Origin: Sipunculus nudus
Taxonomy: Eukaryota > Annelida > Sipuncula > Golfingiida > Sipunculidae
Direction of reading: 5' to 3'
NCBI GenBank assembly: GCA_026874595.1
Contig: CM049309.1
Span: forward strand, 75,314,426-75,378,425
DNA length: 64,000 nucleotides
Part shown: one piece after another, positions 21,990 to 32,129 of the stretch
Layout: the number at the start of each line of letters is the position of its first letter
Position numbering within the stretch: position 1 is the stretch's first letter
Made by a program: the position numbers and the translations under genes
Notes under the pieces: generated by a model
Seen by the model: only the letters and a program-made list of their open reading frames with translations
Databases searched by the model: none
Told to the model about the DNA's origin: nothing

Positions 21990-22360
21990 CCTAATTATAT
22001 TATATATTATTACATATAATATTATATTTTATCGTATTATGTAATATTCTATTATATATGTTTTAATATCTTATATTATATTATGAAATATATACAATAT
22101 TATATTACATCATTTATTATTATGTTATATTATATTATATATTATGAATTACATTATATTATATCATGTAATATTATGTATTTTTTTTAAATCTTTTAAT
22201 ATTATATTTTATAATACTATATTATATTATATTTCATTATACATAATGTATCATGTTATATTTAATTTTATATTATGAATTACATTAAATTATATTATTT
22301 TATATCATATTATATTTTATCAATTATATTATATTATATCCTGTAATATTATATTATTTA
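21990..22360. repeat. AT-rich low-complexity tract
   Basis: About 370 bp made almost only of TATATTA/ATATTATAT words, within the proposed UTR intron, just before the acceptor at 22361-22362. Confidence 0.85.
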
Positions 22361-22362
22361 AG

Positions 22363-22448
22363 GAAAGGTATAAGCAAGATTGACCAGTAGGGACTGGCAT
22401 TGAAGCAGAACACACCACAGGGTCACTGACATACTGCCAACCGGTCAG
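22363..22448 (+). other. 5'UTR part of the leader exon
   Basis: It follows the acceptor TATTATTTAAG (AG at 22361-22362). An in-frame TGA at 22401 lies upstream of the ATG at 22449, so that ATG is the first possible start in frame. Confidence 0.4.
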
Positions 22449-22539
22449 ATGACGAAAAGTAGATGTTTGGCTTTCATCATCCCTTTGGCGGTGCTACTCA
22501 CCGGAAGTGTGGACGGTGTACCTTCCACTATCAAAATAG
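22449..22539 (+). CDS. Leader exon, possibly ionotropic glutamate receptor
   Basis: ATG at 22449 opens 30 codons plus one nt and ends at a donor, G|GTAAAT (GT at 22540). The peptide MTKSRCLAFIIPLAVLLTG, then SVDG, then VPSTIKI, is a signal peptide with a hydrophobic core at residues 6-18. The end VPSTIKI-G is what the first coding exon of AMPA/kainate-type receptors looks like, where the next exon opens with GLF or GIF and completes an IxIGGLF motif at the amino-terminal domain. The signal-peptide exon is fairly secure. The receptor assignment rests on about seven residues and on the splice position, so it is tentative. I did not find the next exon in the remaining 41 kb. Confidence 0.45.
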
Positions 22540-23125
22540 GTAAATGGGACGTATTTCAATTGGTGTTTCAGCTTTAGTGATCAAGCACATTACGGGCTTC
22601 TTATGATTGAATTACTGAGACTCAAAACCACTAATGCAATATATTGATTTTCAGAATAGGGTACTATTCCGGGAGGACCGTCGATACCATATAACTGTAT
22701 GATGTTCTGCTTGAACTAGATTTGTAGTAGTTCTATACCACATTGTCAATGGCATTTAGTGGAATGAGATTCATGCAGCTATAGGGTATCTGTTACTACA
22801 AGCACAGGCGGAGTGTTGCTTGATGTCTGTTTAACTGGCAAATAGGGCATTTTTATCATTAAAGTGGTATTCGATTAAGGCTACTTGACATGTGACCATG
22901 AAAATTAAAATTCAATCAAATTCATCTGTATTCCTTGGGTTAACTGCTGGTATTCGCATCATTTGCCAGCACTGCAGCATTCAATATTAAGCGTAGGATG
23001 AAATAGGGGCAATCGAATGCAAACCTGAGCTAATGTTTGACCAAGAATTTTGATAATACATCATCTTTCTAATTACCAGACGAAAACTTAAACATAGCTG
23101 GCAGCTGTACGATAACTATCATATT
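22540..23125 (+). other. Presumed intron, nothing recognised
   Basis: Non-repetitive sequence directly after the leader-exon donor. No gene or repeat identified. Confidence 0.4.
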
Positions 23126-23520
23126 TTTTAAGCGACCTATTCACACACCAAGTATGTTCAATATACTTAAAATATAGTTTTTTTCCATAAAATATGATGG
23201 TATTATGCTAACACCTGTAAAGAAGTTCCGTTTAACCCGCACCGGACAGGAACATTGGGCTAAAACATGAACATAGCCCTCACGCCATCTGGTGGCCGTA
23301 CCGCTCAATTTTTACAAATCAAGATTTTTCACTCTTCAAACTTCTGTTTCTTTCGTATTTGTTTCATTTAGGTTTATTCTCCTTGATGGAGATTTGTTGT
23401 TCATGCGCAAAATCGGACCATTAGCTTCACAGTCTTGTTATGTATAACAGACACACATTGAGGGTGTATACTCACACATAGAATCGTCACAACGTATACA
23501 TTGAATTGTAGAAAGGTTGT
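23126..23520 (+). repeat. Old diverged copy of the foldback-element interior
   Basis: Blocks such as TTTACAAATCAAG, TCTTGTTATG-TAACAGACACAC and ACTCACACA appear in the same order as at 8940-9120 and 4660-4830 but are heavily diverged. It also holds GCCATCTGGTGG at 23284-23295, a reverse-orientation CTCF-like core. Confidence 0.45.
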
Positions 23521-24259
23521 CCATGGTGTTGATAGGAATATTTTTATTCAGCCGAAATGACTTAATAGCGTGAGTTAATACATATATTATTGTAAATGAT
23601 AATAAACTTAGATAAATAGATAAATGTTGCTGTCGGTGTATGTTAAATATGAGTAAAGGAACCCTAATGATAAAAACACTGATATAATATAATATTCTTA
23701 TTATTAAGCCCTCTTTGATTACAGTCTTTTTATGTAAGGGGCCAGGAAAAAATCCAAACGTCATACCCTATTTTAATGGCATGATACAGAGTAAATCTCT
23801 TATATAGTAATATTAAGATTTCACTATTTGAGGTTACATCATTTTTTATCAAATTAATTATGTGAACTTGATATAGTAAGTCCGTGTGCCGGGATGGTTT
23901 GTTGGGAAAGTTTTGTATTAATTCATAAATGAACTAATAGCGTGGGGTAGTACACACATTATTTAAAATGATAGTTTTCCTTTAAAAGTGGCTCTCTTCA
24001 GTTTTCAGAGCGCTCAGTTTTCCTTTCCTTAGTGACTATTATTCCAGTTTTCGTTTATGGAAACGCTTCTGCAACTATTAGCGATTAACATGTATAAATG
24101 TAGATTTCTATGGGCACATTGATGGTACTTTTCATAAATAGGTCTAGGACACAAAGCTTATGATGACTTCCGTGTGCCGTGGAAAGATTAATATCGAGCT
24201 AAATACGCCTCAGCGAGTCTATAGAAACGCGGACTGGCAAATCATGACTTCGATTTATT
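23521..24259. other. Unrecognised sequence
   Basis: A 108-codon minus frame spans 23438-23764 with no recognisable domain. I see no other structure before the repeat element that starts at 24260. Confidence 0.4.
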
Positions 24260-24734
24260 GCTTGCCGGAATCAAAGATTTCGGCAAGCATATTGCTCAGT
24301 TGCGTATGTCTGTTTGTTACTTGCCGGAATCAAAGATTTCGGCAAGTATGTTGGTCAGTTCCGTATGTTTGTTTGTTTGTTACTTGCCGGAATCAAAGAT
24401 TCGGCAAGTATGTTGATCACTTGCGTATGTTTGTTTGTCTGTTTGTCTGTTTGTCTGTTTGTCTGTTTGTCTGTCTGTCTGTCTGTGCTCTACAGGCCAC
24501 AATTTTTCACCGATCGCTCTGAAACTTATAGATATAGTGTAAGATCGGTTCTCCTCGGAGCCTATTGTTTTTGGTCATGATCGGTGAAAGGTCAAGGTCA
24601 GTGTCACCAAAAGACCTAAAATTTTTATTTTCTTCATATCTTCGTCAATAATAATCGTAGCCGCATAATCTGTAGCTCATTTTACTCCTCTTTATGTTAG
24701 CTTTCCAATTGCTATCAAATTTTTCCGGTCAATT

Positions 24735-24748
24735 GTTACCATGGTAAC
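24735..24748. promoter_or_regulatory. Perfect X-box-like palindrome
   Basis: GTTACCATGGTAAC is a perfect palindrome matching the RFX X-box consensus GTTRCCATGGYAAC. A one-mismatch version lies at 25180-25193 in the same element. Confidence 0.45.
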
Positions 24749-25030
24749 GTATTTTTGGGGGAAAATCTGAAAATTCGAAAATTTGACTCCAAATTTCTCA
24801 TTTTTTAAGTTAGAGAGGTCTAGTTTTTTGCATTGTGTAGCATTTAATATGCTCTATGGAAAATTAATGCAAGTCTCGCAAAATCTCCTGCCATTTTTCG
24901 TCAAACGAGATTTTTCGAGATTTCATTAAATACGATTTTGAGGTGGCAGTTTTACAGCTAACGTTCTAAAAGTGACATATTTTCTGTTTTTCTGTATTAT
25001 CTCGAACTTGTTTTTTCATTTTTCGAAAAT

Positions 25031-25048
25031 AGCCACCAGGGGGCGTGG
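25031..25048 (+). promoter_or_regulatory. CTCF-like motif in the second element
   Basis: AGCCACCAGGGGGCGTGG has the CCACCAGGGGGCG core and is identical to the motif in every satellite monomer. A decayed relative (CCACCCAGATGCCGCTGC) occurs near 26347-26364. Confidence 0.45.
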
Positions 25049-25249
25049 TACCGGAAACACTACAACTTTTCATTTTTCCGCAATATCTAAAAAAATATTA
25101 AGCATATAACAATTTTCTTTGTCGCATCTAAAACTAGGATCATTGCCTTATTCCTTCCTATATATAGCCTTGTGCTGCCGTTACCATGGTTACCAAATTT
25201 TGGGGTTAAACTTGACGATCTGAAAATATGTAGTTTTTGGCTTCTATCT

Positions 25250-25820
25250 CGGTTGATATTTATGCTTTAAGGGTCTAGTTTTTAGCATAAGGCTGCTTTC
25301 TTTTGGGTTTAAGCTATTCCATTGCAATTCTCGTCAAATCTCGCTCGGTTTATTGCCAAACGAGAAATTACGAGATTTCACAGAAATGCTTATAACTTGA
25401 TCACGGTTAATGCTAAAATGGAGTAGTTTTCAGCATTTGGTAGTATTTCAGAAGCTGGACATGATAAAACTGCAAATCTCGCCACATCTCGTGTCATCTC
25501 CTGCCAAACGAGAATATTATAGATTTCAAACAAATGTCTTTATGTCGGTCATTTTCATGCTAGATATTTTATTTTTCTATTGTTTAAGAATCATTTGACT
25601 AGTTTTAAGTGATAAAAGTGAATATCTCGTCATATCTCGCACCATTTCTTGTCAAACGAGAACATGGGACCATTCAAGGAAACGCCTTTAATTGTGTTAT
25701 TTTTATGTGGAAGACTTATAGTTTTCAGCATTTGATAGCGTCTAACATTCTCGGTCACATTATATGATTATATTGTAAGTTTCTTCGAATCTTGCATCGT
25801 TTTTCTTCAAATAAAAAAAG
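25250..25820 (+). repeat. About 150-bp internal tandem repeats
   Basis: Four diverged units with landmarks at about 25330, 25475, 25624 and 25781. Each has an AATCTCGCnCC-like block followed, in most, by a small hairpin of CTCGT and ACGAG halves. The satellite monomer carries about three units of the same repeat. Central tandem repeats of this size are typical of bivalve and HINE-type non-autonomous elements. Confidence 0.55.
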
Positions 25821-26257
25821 TACATCCAATTGCCATGACCATAAGCGATGGCAGTATGTAATAGTAAATGTCGGCAGGGGCATTACATTTGACAGTTTAA
25901 GCTTTGTTCTATGGATGTGCGATGGTCCATGAAAAGTCACAATCCGGATTGATCCCACCTGTGCTTTTGGTGGTGGCCTCTTTTCATTCTTTGTATGGCC
26001 GCACTTTGAGGATTTCAATGCATTGAAAGCTTAATGACCTATTGTAAAGGATAATCCCTTAAAAAAAAAACAAAAAAAAAAAAAACAAAGAGAGAGGCTC
26101 CCCGAAATGTTACGGAATGCAGAGATAGTGTTGCTGGTAAGCACAATCACAACTATAATATCAGGGACGGATCCCCGATTTGCAGTTGGGTGTGTCAAAT
26201 CAGGGACGGATATCCGGATTGCAATTAGGGGTAGGGGTTAAATATAAATTATACATC

Positions 26258-26298
<41 letters not shown>

Positions 26299-26841
26299 TA
26301 CAAATTAAATTTCGCGAAGCTTACTTTTATCATTTTGGAAAATTACCACCCAGATGCCGCTGCAGTAATCATTATTGTACCATATCTCCAAAACTATAAA
26401 CTGTGTCACAACTTTGATTGTAGCATCTGAAACTAGATTTAATGCGTTTATCCTCTTGGTTACTCTTTCATATTCTTCCCTTACCATAGTGACCTTATGA
26501 AGGTTACAATTCACGAAATTCAAAGTATGAAGAATTATTCGAATAGACTGTGTTATTTTATTCATGCTTTCAATTTTGTATGGCATGAGTACACGACCTT
26601 CACCTGGAGTTTTTTTCTGTCTGTCTGTCTGTTTGTCTGTCTACTCGTCTGCGACTTTTGAAAATCAGTAAAACCACATAAAGATGTGCTTATGTTTTCC
26701 AAACAATAGGGGTTGGTCATTTGACCTGTTCCAAATGTTTTTTGCCTTTCTACTGTTTGTTGTCTGTTAGTTTGACTTTCTAATTTCTACTTCCGGCAAG
26801 TCCCGACCTATGGTCGTCTAGTTTGTTTGTTTGTTTGTTTG

Positions 26842-26900
26842 TTGCTTGCCGGAAATCTTCGATTTTCGCAAGCATGTTGATCACCCGCGTATGTTTGTTG
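26842..26900 (+). repeat. Truncated extra 5' module at the array edge
   Basis: A 56-bp piece with one 5' hairpin (CTTGCCGG at 26845) and a short TGTT tract precedes the first full monomer. It lies between the 3' end of the element at 26821 and the array. This repeats the stacked-5'-end pattern of 24261-24383. Confidence 0.7.
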
Positions 26901-26947
26901 CTTGCCGGAAATCTTCGATTTCCGCAAGCATATTGGTCAGTTGCGTA

Positions 26948-26998
<51 letters not shown>

Positions 26999-27111
26999 TT
27001 GTTTGTCACCACTCTCCTGGCCACAATTTTGCCACAATAACCTTGAAACTTACAGGGATGTTCGAAAACGTAATTTCTAGGTGCCCTATTGTTTTTGGTC
27101 AACATTGCTCC

Positions 27112-27132
27112 AGGGTCAAGGGTCAAGGTCAC
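27112..27132 (+). promoter_or_regulatory. AGGTCA-type cluster, first monomer (repeated in all)
   Basis: AGGGTCAAGGGTCAAGGTCA: GGGTCA-A-GGGTCA is a DR1 arrangement followed directly by another AGGTCA, and TCAAGGTCA is an extended half-site. Present once in each of the 29 monomers. Confidence 0.4.
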
Positions 27133-27259
27133 GACAGGTATGGTTAACGGTTTTTGCACTATAACTTCGCCATAAATAGGCTTATCCACTTCTGCAATAG
27201 CTCATTTTTTTCGTCATCACCTGGCCTTTCTTTTGACATGTAGCTTACTTAAATTTGCC

Positions 27260-27273
27260 GTTACCATGGTTAC
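27260..27273. promoter_or_regulatory. X-box-like site, first monomer (two per monomer)
   Basis: GTTACCATGGTTAC here and again at 27715-27728. Both are one base off the perfect palindrome found at 24735, and both recur in every monomer. Confidence 0.35.
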
Positions 27274-27565
27274 ATTTTTTGGGCAAAATTCATGGAAATT
27301 GGAAATAACACGACCATTTTTTGTAACTTTGTCAATTTTTAAGCTACAGACGTCTGGTTTTGGTCATTATGTACCTTATGGGCAGCTTGACATGATAAAA
27401 CTGAAAGTCTCACCAAATCTCGCACCATTTCTCGTCAAACGAGAGTCTTAGAGATTTCATTAAATATGACCTACAGGTTGCATTTTTTTAACAATGGCTT
27501 TGAAATTGATATATTTTGTGTTATTTATAAATATCTCGAAATCAGTTTTTCATTTTTTGGAAATA

Positions 27566-27582
27566 GCCACCAGGGGGCGTGG
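27566..27582 (+). promoter_or_regulatory. CTCF-like core, first monomer (one per monomer)
   Basis: GCCACCAGGGGGCGTGG, invariant in all 29 monomers and always on the plus strand, giving a same-orientation series at 1.28-kb spacing. Confidence 0.5.
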
Positions 27583-28052
27583 TACATGAAACACTGTAAC
27601 ATGTCATTTTTCTGCAATATCTCAAAAAATATTAAACGTGACACCATTTTTTTTGGTCGTATCTGAAACTAGGAACATTGGCTTATCTCTTCGCACATGT
27701 TGCTTTGTGCTGCCGTTACCATGGTTACCAAATTTTGGGGTAAAACTTGACAATCTGAAAATTCGGAGTTTTCCAGATTCTATCTCTGTTGATATTTGCG
27801 ATAGAAAGGTCTGGTTTTTGGCGTTACACAGCATCCCTCTAGTTCTAAGCCGTTCAATCGCAAGTCTCGTCATATCTCGCACCGTTTCTCGTGAAACGAG
27901 AACACGTGACCATTCAAAGAAATGCCTATAATTCTGTCATTTTTCACGCTACAGACACATGGTTTGCAGCGCTGGATAGCGGCTGACACTCGCAGTCACA
28001 TTCAGGGGTCACATTGTTAGTCTCGTCAAATCTCGCGCCGTTTTTCGCCAGA

Positions 28053-28184
28053 CCACGAAGACACTCGCCGTCGCCGCAAGTGGCGGCAGGGTCCTTACGG
28101 TGGGCGGCCGGCGTGTGCAGCGGTCCGTGACGGCCTCTCCGGGCCCCATCTATGATCATACATGGAGGCACAGTCCATACTTTA
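28053..28184 (+). repeat. GC-rich, CpG-dense monomer tail (first of many)
   Basis: About 130 bp with many CpGs (ACTCGCCGTCGCCGCAAG, GGGCGGCCGGCG and similar), unlike the AT-rich rest. It has no counterpart in the transposon copies at 9.5 or 24.3 kb, so it is probably flanking DNA captured when the monomer formed. It ends TACTTTATT just before the next 5' hairpin. Translated frames show no domain I recognise. Confidence 0.7.
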
Positions 28185-28187
28185 TTG

Positions 28188-28234
28188 CTTGCCGGAAATC
28201 TTCGATTTCCGCAAGCATATTGGTCAGTTGCGTA

Positions 28235-28273
<39 letters not shown>

Positions 28274-29475
28274 TGTTTGTTTGTCACCACTCTCCTGGCC
28301 ACAATTTTGCCACAATAACCTTGAAACTTACAGGGATGTTCGAAAACGTAATTTCTAGGTGCCCTATTGTTTTTGGTCAACATTGCTCCAGGGTCAAGGG
28401 TCAAGGTCACGACAGGTATGCGTTAACGGTTTTTGCACTATAACTTCGCCATAAATAGGCTTATCCACTTCTGCAATAGCTCATTTTTTTCGTCATCACC
28501 TGGCCCTTTCTTTTTGACATGTAGCTTACTTAAATTTGCCGTTACCATGGTTACATTTTTTTGGGCAAAATTCATGGAAAATTGGAAATAACACGACCAT
28601 TTTTTTGTAACTTTGTCAATTTTTAAGCTACAGACGTCTGGTTTTGGTCATTATGTACCTTATGGGCAGCTTGACATGATAAAACTGAAAGTCTCACCAA
28701 ATCTCGCACCATTTCTCGTCAAACGAGAGTCTTCGAGATTTCATTAAATATGACCTACAGGTTGCATTTTTTTAACAATGGCTTTGAAATTGATATATTT
28801 TGTGTTATTTATAAATATCTCGAAATCAGTTTTTCATTTTTTGGAAATAGCCACCAGGGGGCGTGGTACATGAAACACTGTAACATGTCATTTTTCTGCA
28901 ATATCTCAAAAAAATATTAAACGTGACACCATTTTTTTTGGTCGTATCTGAAACTAGGAACATTGGCTTATCTCTTCGCACATGTTGCTTTGTGCTGCCG
29001 TTACCATGGTTACCAAATTTTGGGGTAAAACTTGACAATCTGAAAATTCGGAGTTTTCCAGATTCTATCTCTGTTGATATTTGCGATAGAAAGGTCTGGT
29101 TTTTGGCGTTAGACAGCATCCCTCTAGTTCTAAGCCGTTCAATCGCAAGTCTCGTCATATCTCGCACCGTTTCTCGTGAAACGAGAACACGTGACCATTC
29201 AAAGAAATGCCTATAATTCTGTCATTTTTCACGCTACAGACACATGGTTTGCAGCGCTGGATAGCGGCTGACACTCGCAGTCACATTCAGGGGTCACATT
29301 GTTAGTCTCGTCAAATCTCGCGCCGTTTTTCACCATACCACGAAGACACTCGCCGTCGCCGCAAGTGGCGGCAGGGTCCTTACGGTGGGCGGCCGGCGTG
29401 TGCAGCGGTCCGTGACGGCCTCTCCGGGCCCCATCTATGATCATACATGTTGGAGGCACAGTCCATACTTTATTG
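28188..29475 (+). repeat. Monomer 2, with homopolymer indels
   Basis: 1288 bp. Relative to the interior units it has several single-base insertions in or near homopolymers (for example GGTATGCGTTAACG, GGCCCTTTC, TTTTTTGACATG-like, GGAAAATTGG), and a GTTTGTTGTTTG irregularity in the microsatellite. These could be sequencing or polishing errors at the array edge rather than real variants. Confidence 0.75.
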
Positions 29476-29522
29476 CTTGCCGGAAATCTTCGATTTCCGC
29501 AAGCATATTGGTCAGTTGCGTA

Positions 29523-29565
<43 letters not shown>

Positions 29566-30804
29566 TTGTTTGTCACCACTCTCCTGGCCACAATTTTGCC
29601 ACAATAACCTTGAAACTTACAGGGATGTTCGAAAACGTAATTTCTAGGTGCCCTATTGTTTTTGGTCAACATTGCTCCAGGGTCAAGGGTCAAGGTCACG
29701 ACAGGTATGGTTAACGGTTTTTGCACTATAACTTCGCCATAAATAGGCTTATCCACTTCTGCAATAGCTCATTTTTTTCGTCATCACCTGGCCTTTCTTT
29801 TGACATGTAGCTTACTTAAATTTGCCGTTACCATGGTTACATTTTTTGGGCAAAATTCATGGAAATTGGAAATAACACGACCATTTTTTGTAACTTTGTC
29901 AATTTTTAAGCTACAGACGTCTGGTTTTGGTCATTATGTACCTTATGGGCAGCTTGACATGATAAAACTGAAAGTCTCACCAAATCTCGCACCATTTCTC
30001 GTCAAACGAGAGTCTTCGAGATTTCATTAAATATGACCTACAGGTTGCATTTTTTTAACAATGGCTTTGAAATTGATATATTTTGTGTTATTTATAAATA
30101 TCTCGAAATCAGTTTTTCATTTTTTGGAAATAGCCACCAGGGGGCGTGGTACATGAAACACTGTAACATGTCATTTTTCTGCAATATCTCAAAAAATATT
30201 AAACGTGACACCATTTTTTTTGGTCGTATCTGAAACTAGGAACATTGGCTTATCTCTTCGCACATGTTGCTTTGTGCTGCCGTTACCATGGTTACCAAAT
30301 TTTGGGGTAAAACTTGACAATCTGAAAATTCGGAGTTTTCCAGATTCTATCTCTGTTGATATTTGCGATAGAAAGGTCTGGTTTTTGGCGTTAGACAGCA
30401 TCCCTCTAGTTCTAAGCCGTTCAATCGCAAGTCTCGTCATATCTCGCACCGTTTCTCGTGAAACGAGAACACGTGACCATTCAAAGAAATGCCTATAATT
30501 CTGTCATTTTTCACGCTACAGACACATGGTTTGCAGCGCTGGATAGCGGCTGACACTCGCAGTCACATTCAGGGGTCACATTGTTAGTCTCGTCAAATCT
30601 CGCGCCGTTTTTCACCATACCACGAAGACACTCGCCGTCGCCGCAAGTGGCGGCAGGGTCCTTACGGTGGGCGGCCGGCGTGTGCAGCGGTCCGTGACGG
30701 CCTCTCCGGGCCCCATCTATGATCATACATGTTGGAGGCACAGTCCATACTTTATTGCTTGCCGGAAATCTTCGATTTCCGCAAGCATATTGGTCAGTTG
30801 CGTA

Positions 30805-30847
<43 letters not shown>

Positions 30848-32086
30848 TTGTTTGTCACCACTCTCCTGGCCACAATTTTGCCACAATAACCTTGAAACTT
30901 ACAGGGATGTTCGAAAACGTAATTTCTAGGTGCCCTATTGTTTTTGGTCAACATTGCTCCAGGGTCAAGGGTCAAGGTCACGACAGGTATGGTTAACGGT
31001 TTTTGCACTATAACTTCGCCATAAATAGGCTTATCCACTTCTGCAATAGCTCATTTTTTTCGTCATCACCTGGCCTTTCTTTTGACATGTAGCTTACTTA
31101 AATTTGCCGTTACCATGGTTACATTTTTTGGGCAAAATTCATGGAAATTGGAAATAACACGACCATTTTTTGTAACTTTGTCAATTTTTAAGCTACAGAC
31201 GTCTGGTTTTGGTCATTATGTACCTTATGGGCAGCTTGACATGATAAAACTGAAAGTCTCACCAAATCTCGCACCATTTCTCGTCAAACGAGAGTCTTCG
31301 AGATTTCATTAAATATGACCTACAGGTTGCATTTTTTTAACAATGGCTTTGAAATTGATATATTTTGTGTTATTTATAAATATCTCGAAATCAGTTTTTC
31401 ATTTTTTGGAAATAGCCACCAGGGGGCGTGGTACATGAAACACTGTAACATGTCATTTTTCTGCAATATCTCAAAAAATATTAAACGTGACACCATTTTT
31501 TTTGGTCGTATCTGAAACTAGGAACATTGGCTTATCTCTTCGCACATGTTGCTTTGTGCTGCCGTTACCATGGTTACCAAATTTTGGGGTAAAACTTGAC
31601 AATCTGAAAATTCGGAGTTTTCCAGATTCTATCTCTGTTGATATTTGCGATAGAAAGGTCTGGTTTTTGGCGTTAGACAGCATCCCTCTAGTTCTAAGCC
31701 GTTCAATCGCAAGTCTCGTCATATCTCGCACCGTTTCTCGTGAAACGAGAACACGTGACCATTCAAAGAAATGCCTATAATTCTGTCATTTTTCACGCTA
31801 CAGACACATGGTTTGCAGCGCTGGATAGCGGCTGACACTCGCAGTCACATTCAGGGGTCACATTGTTAGTCTCGTCAAATCTCGCGCCGTTTTTCACCAT
31901 ACCACGAAGACACTCGCCGTCGCCGCAAGTGGCGGCAGGGTCCTTACGGTGGGCGGCCGGCGTGTGCAGCGGTCCGTGACGGCCTCTCCGGGCCCCATCT
32001 ATGATCATACATGTTGGAGGCACAGTCCATACTTTATTGCTTGCCGGAAATCTTCGATTTCCGCAAGCATATTGGTCAGTTGCGTA

Positions 32087-32129
<43 letters not shown>

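Larger units (their letters stand above)
24260..26821 (+). mobile_element. Second Helentron/HINE-like element, nested 5' ends
   Basis: Three 5' hairpin modules begin at 24261, 24320 and 24383, each followed by a TGTT/TGTC tract. Only one 3' end follows, with TTCCGGCAAG at 26791-26800, hairpin CGACC-TAT-GGTCG at 26804-26816 and CTAG at 26818-26821. TTTGTTTG comes right after it, matching the microsatellite interrupted at the 5' side. It has a CTCF-like core at 25031-25048, a perfect X-box palindrome at 24735-24748, and about four diverged 150-bp repeats at 25250-25820. An A-rich tract (26061-26085) and a TAA microsatellite (26261-26296) lie inside. No long ORF is present. Confidence 0.65.
26901..28187 (+). 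repeat. Monomer 1, diverged edge unit
   Basis: 1287 bp. It differs from the interior consensus at several places, for example CTTAGAGAT instead of CTTCGAGAT near 27448, and CATGGAGGC without the TT near 28161. It keeps TTTTTCGCCAGACC near 28040-28053, closer to the transposon sequence TTATTGCCAAACG than the interior TTTTTCACCATACC. It therefore looks less homogenised and nearer to the ancestral join. Confidence 0.8.

Noticed and set aside
23361-23425. A good-looking acceptor (GTTTCATTTAG) followed by GGTTTATTC, which would continue the leader exon as IGLF
   Set aside because: It lacks the second glycine, hits a stop after about 18 codons, and lies in a diverged copy of the foldback-element interior seen at 8.9-9.1 kb.
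29229-29756. A 175-codon minus-strand frame repeated in many monomers, plus 109-, 97- and 76-codon plus frames
   Set aside because: Their conservation follows from the identity of the satellite units. The long frame exists only in units with one microsatellite length and breaks in the others. It contains QTDRQTDR low-complexity sequence, and no domain is visible.
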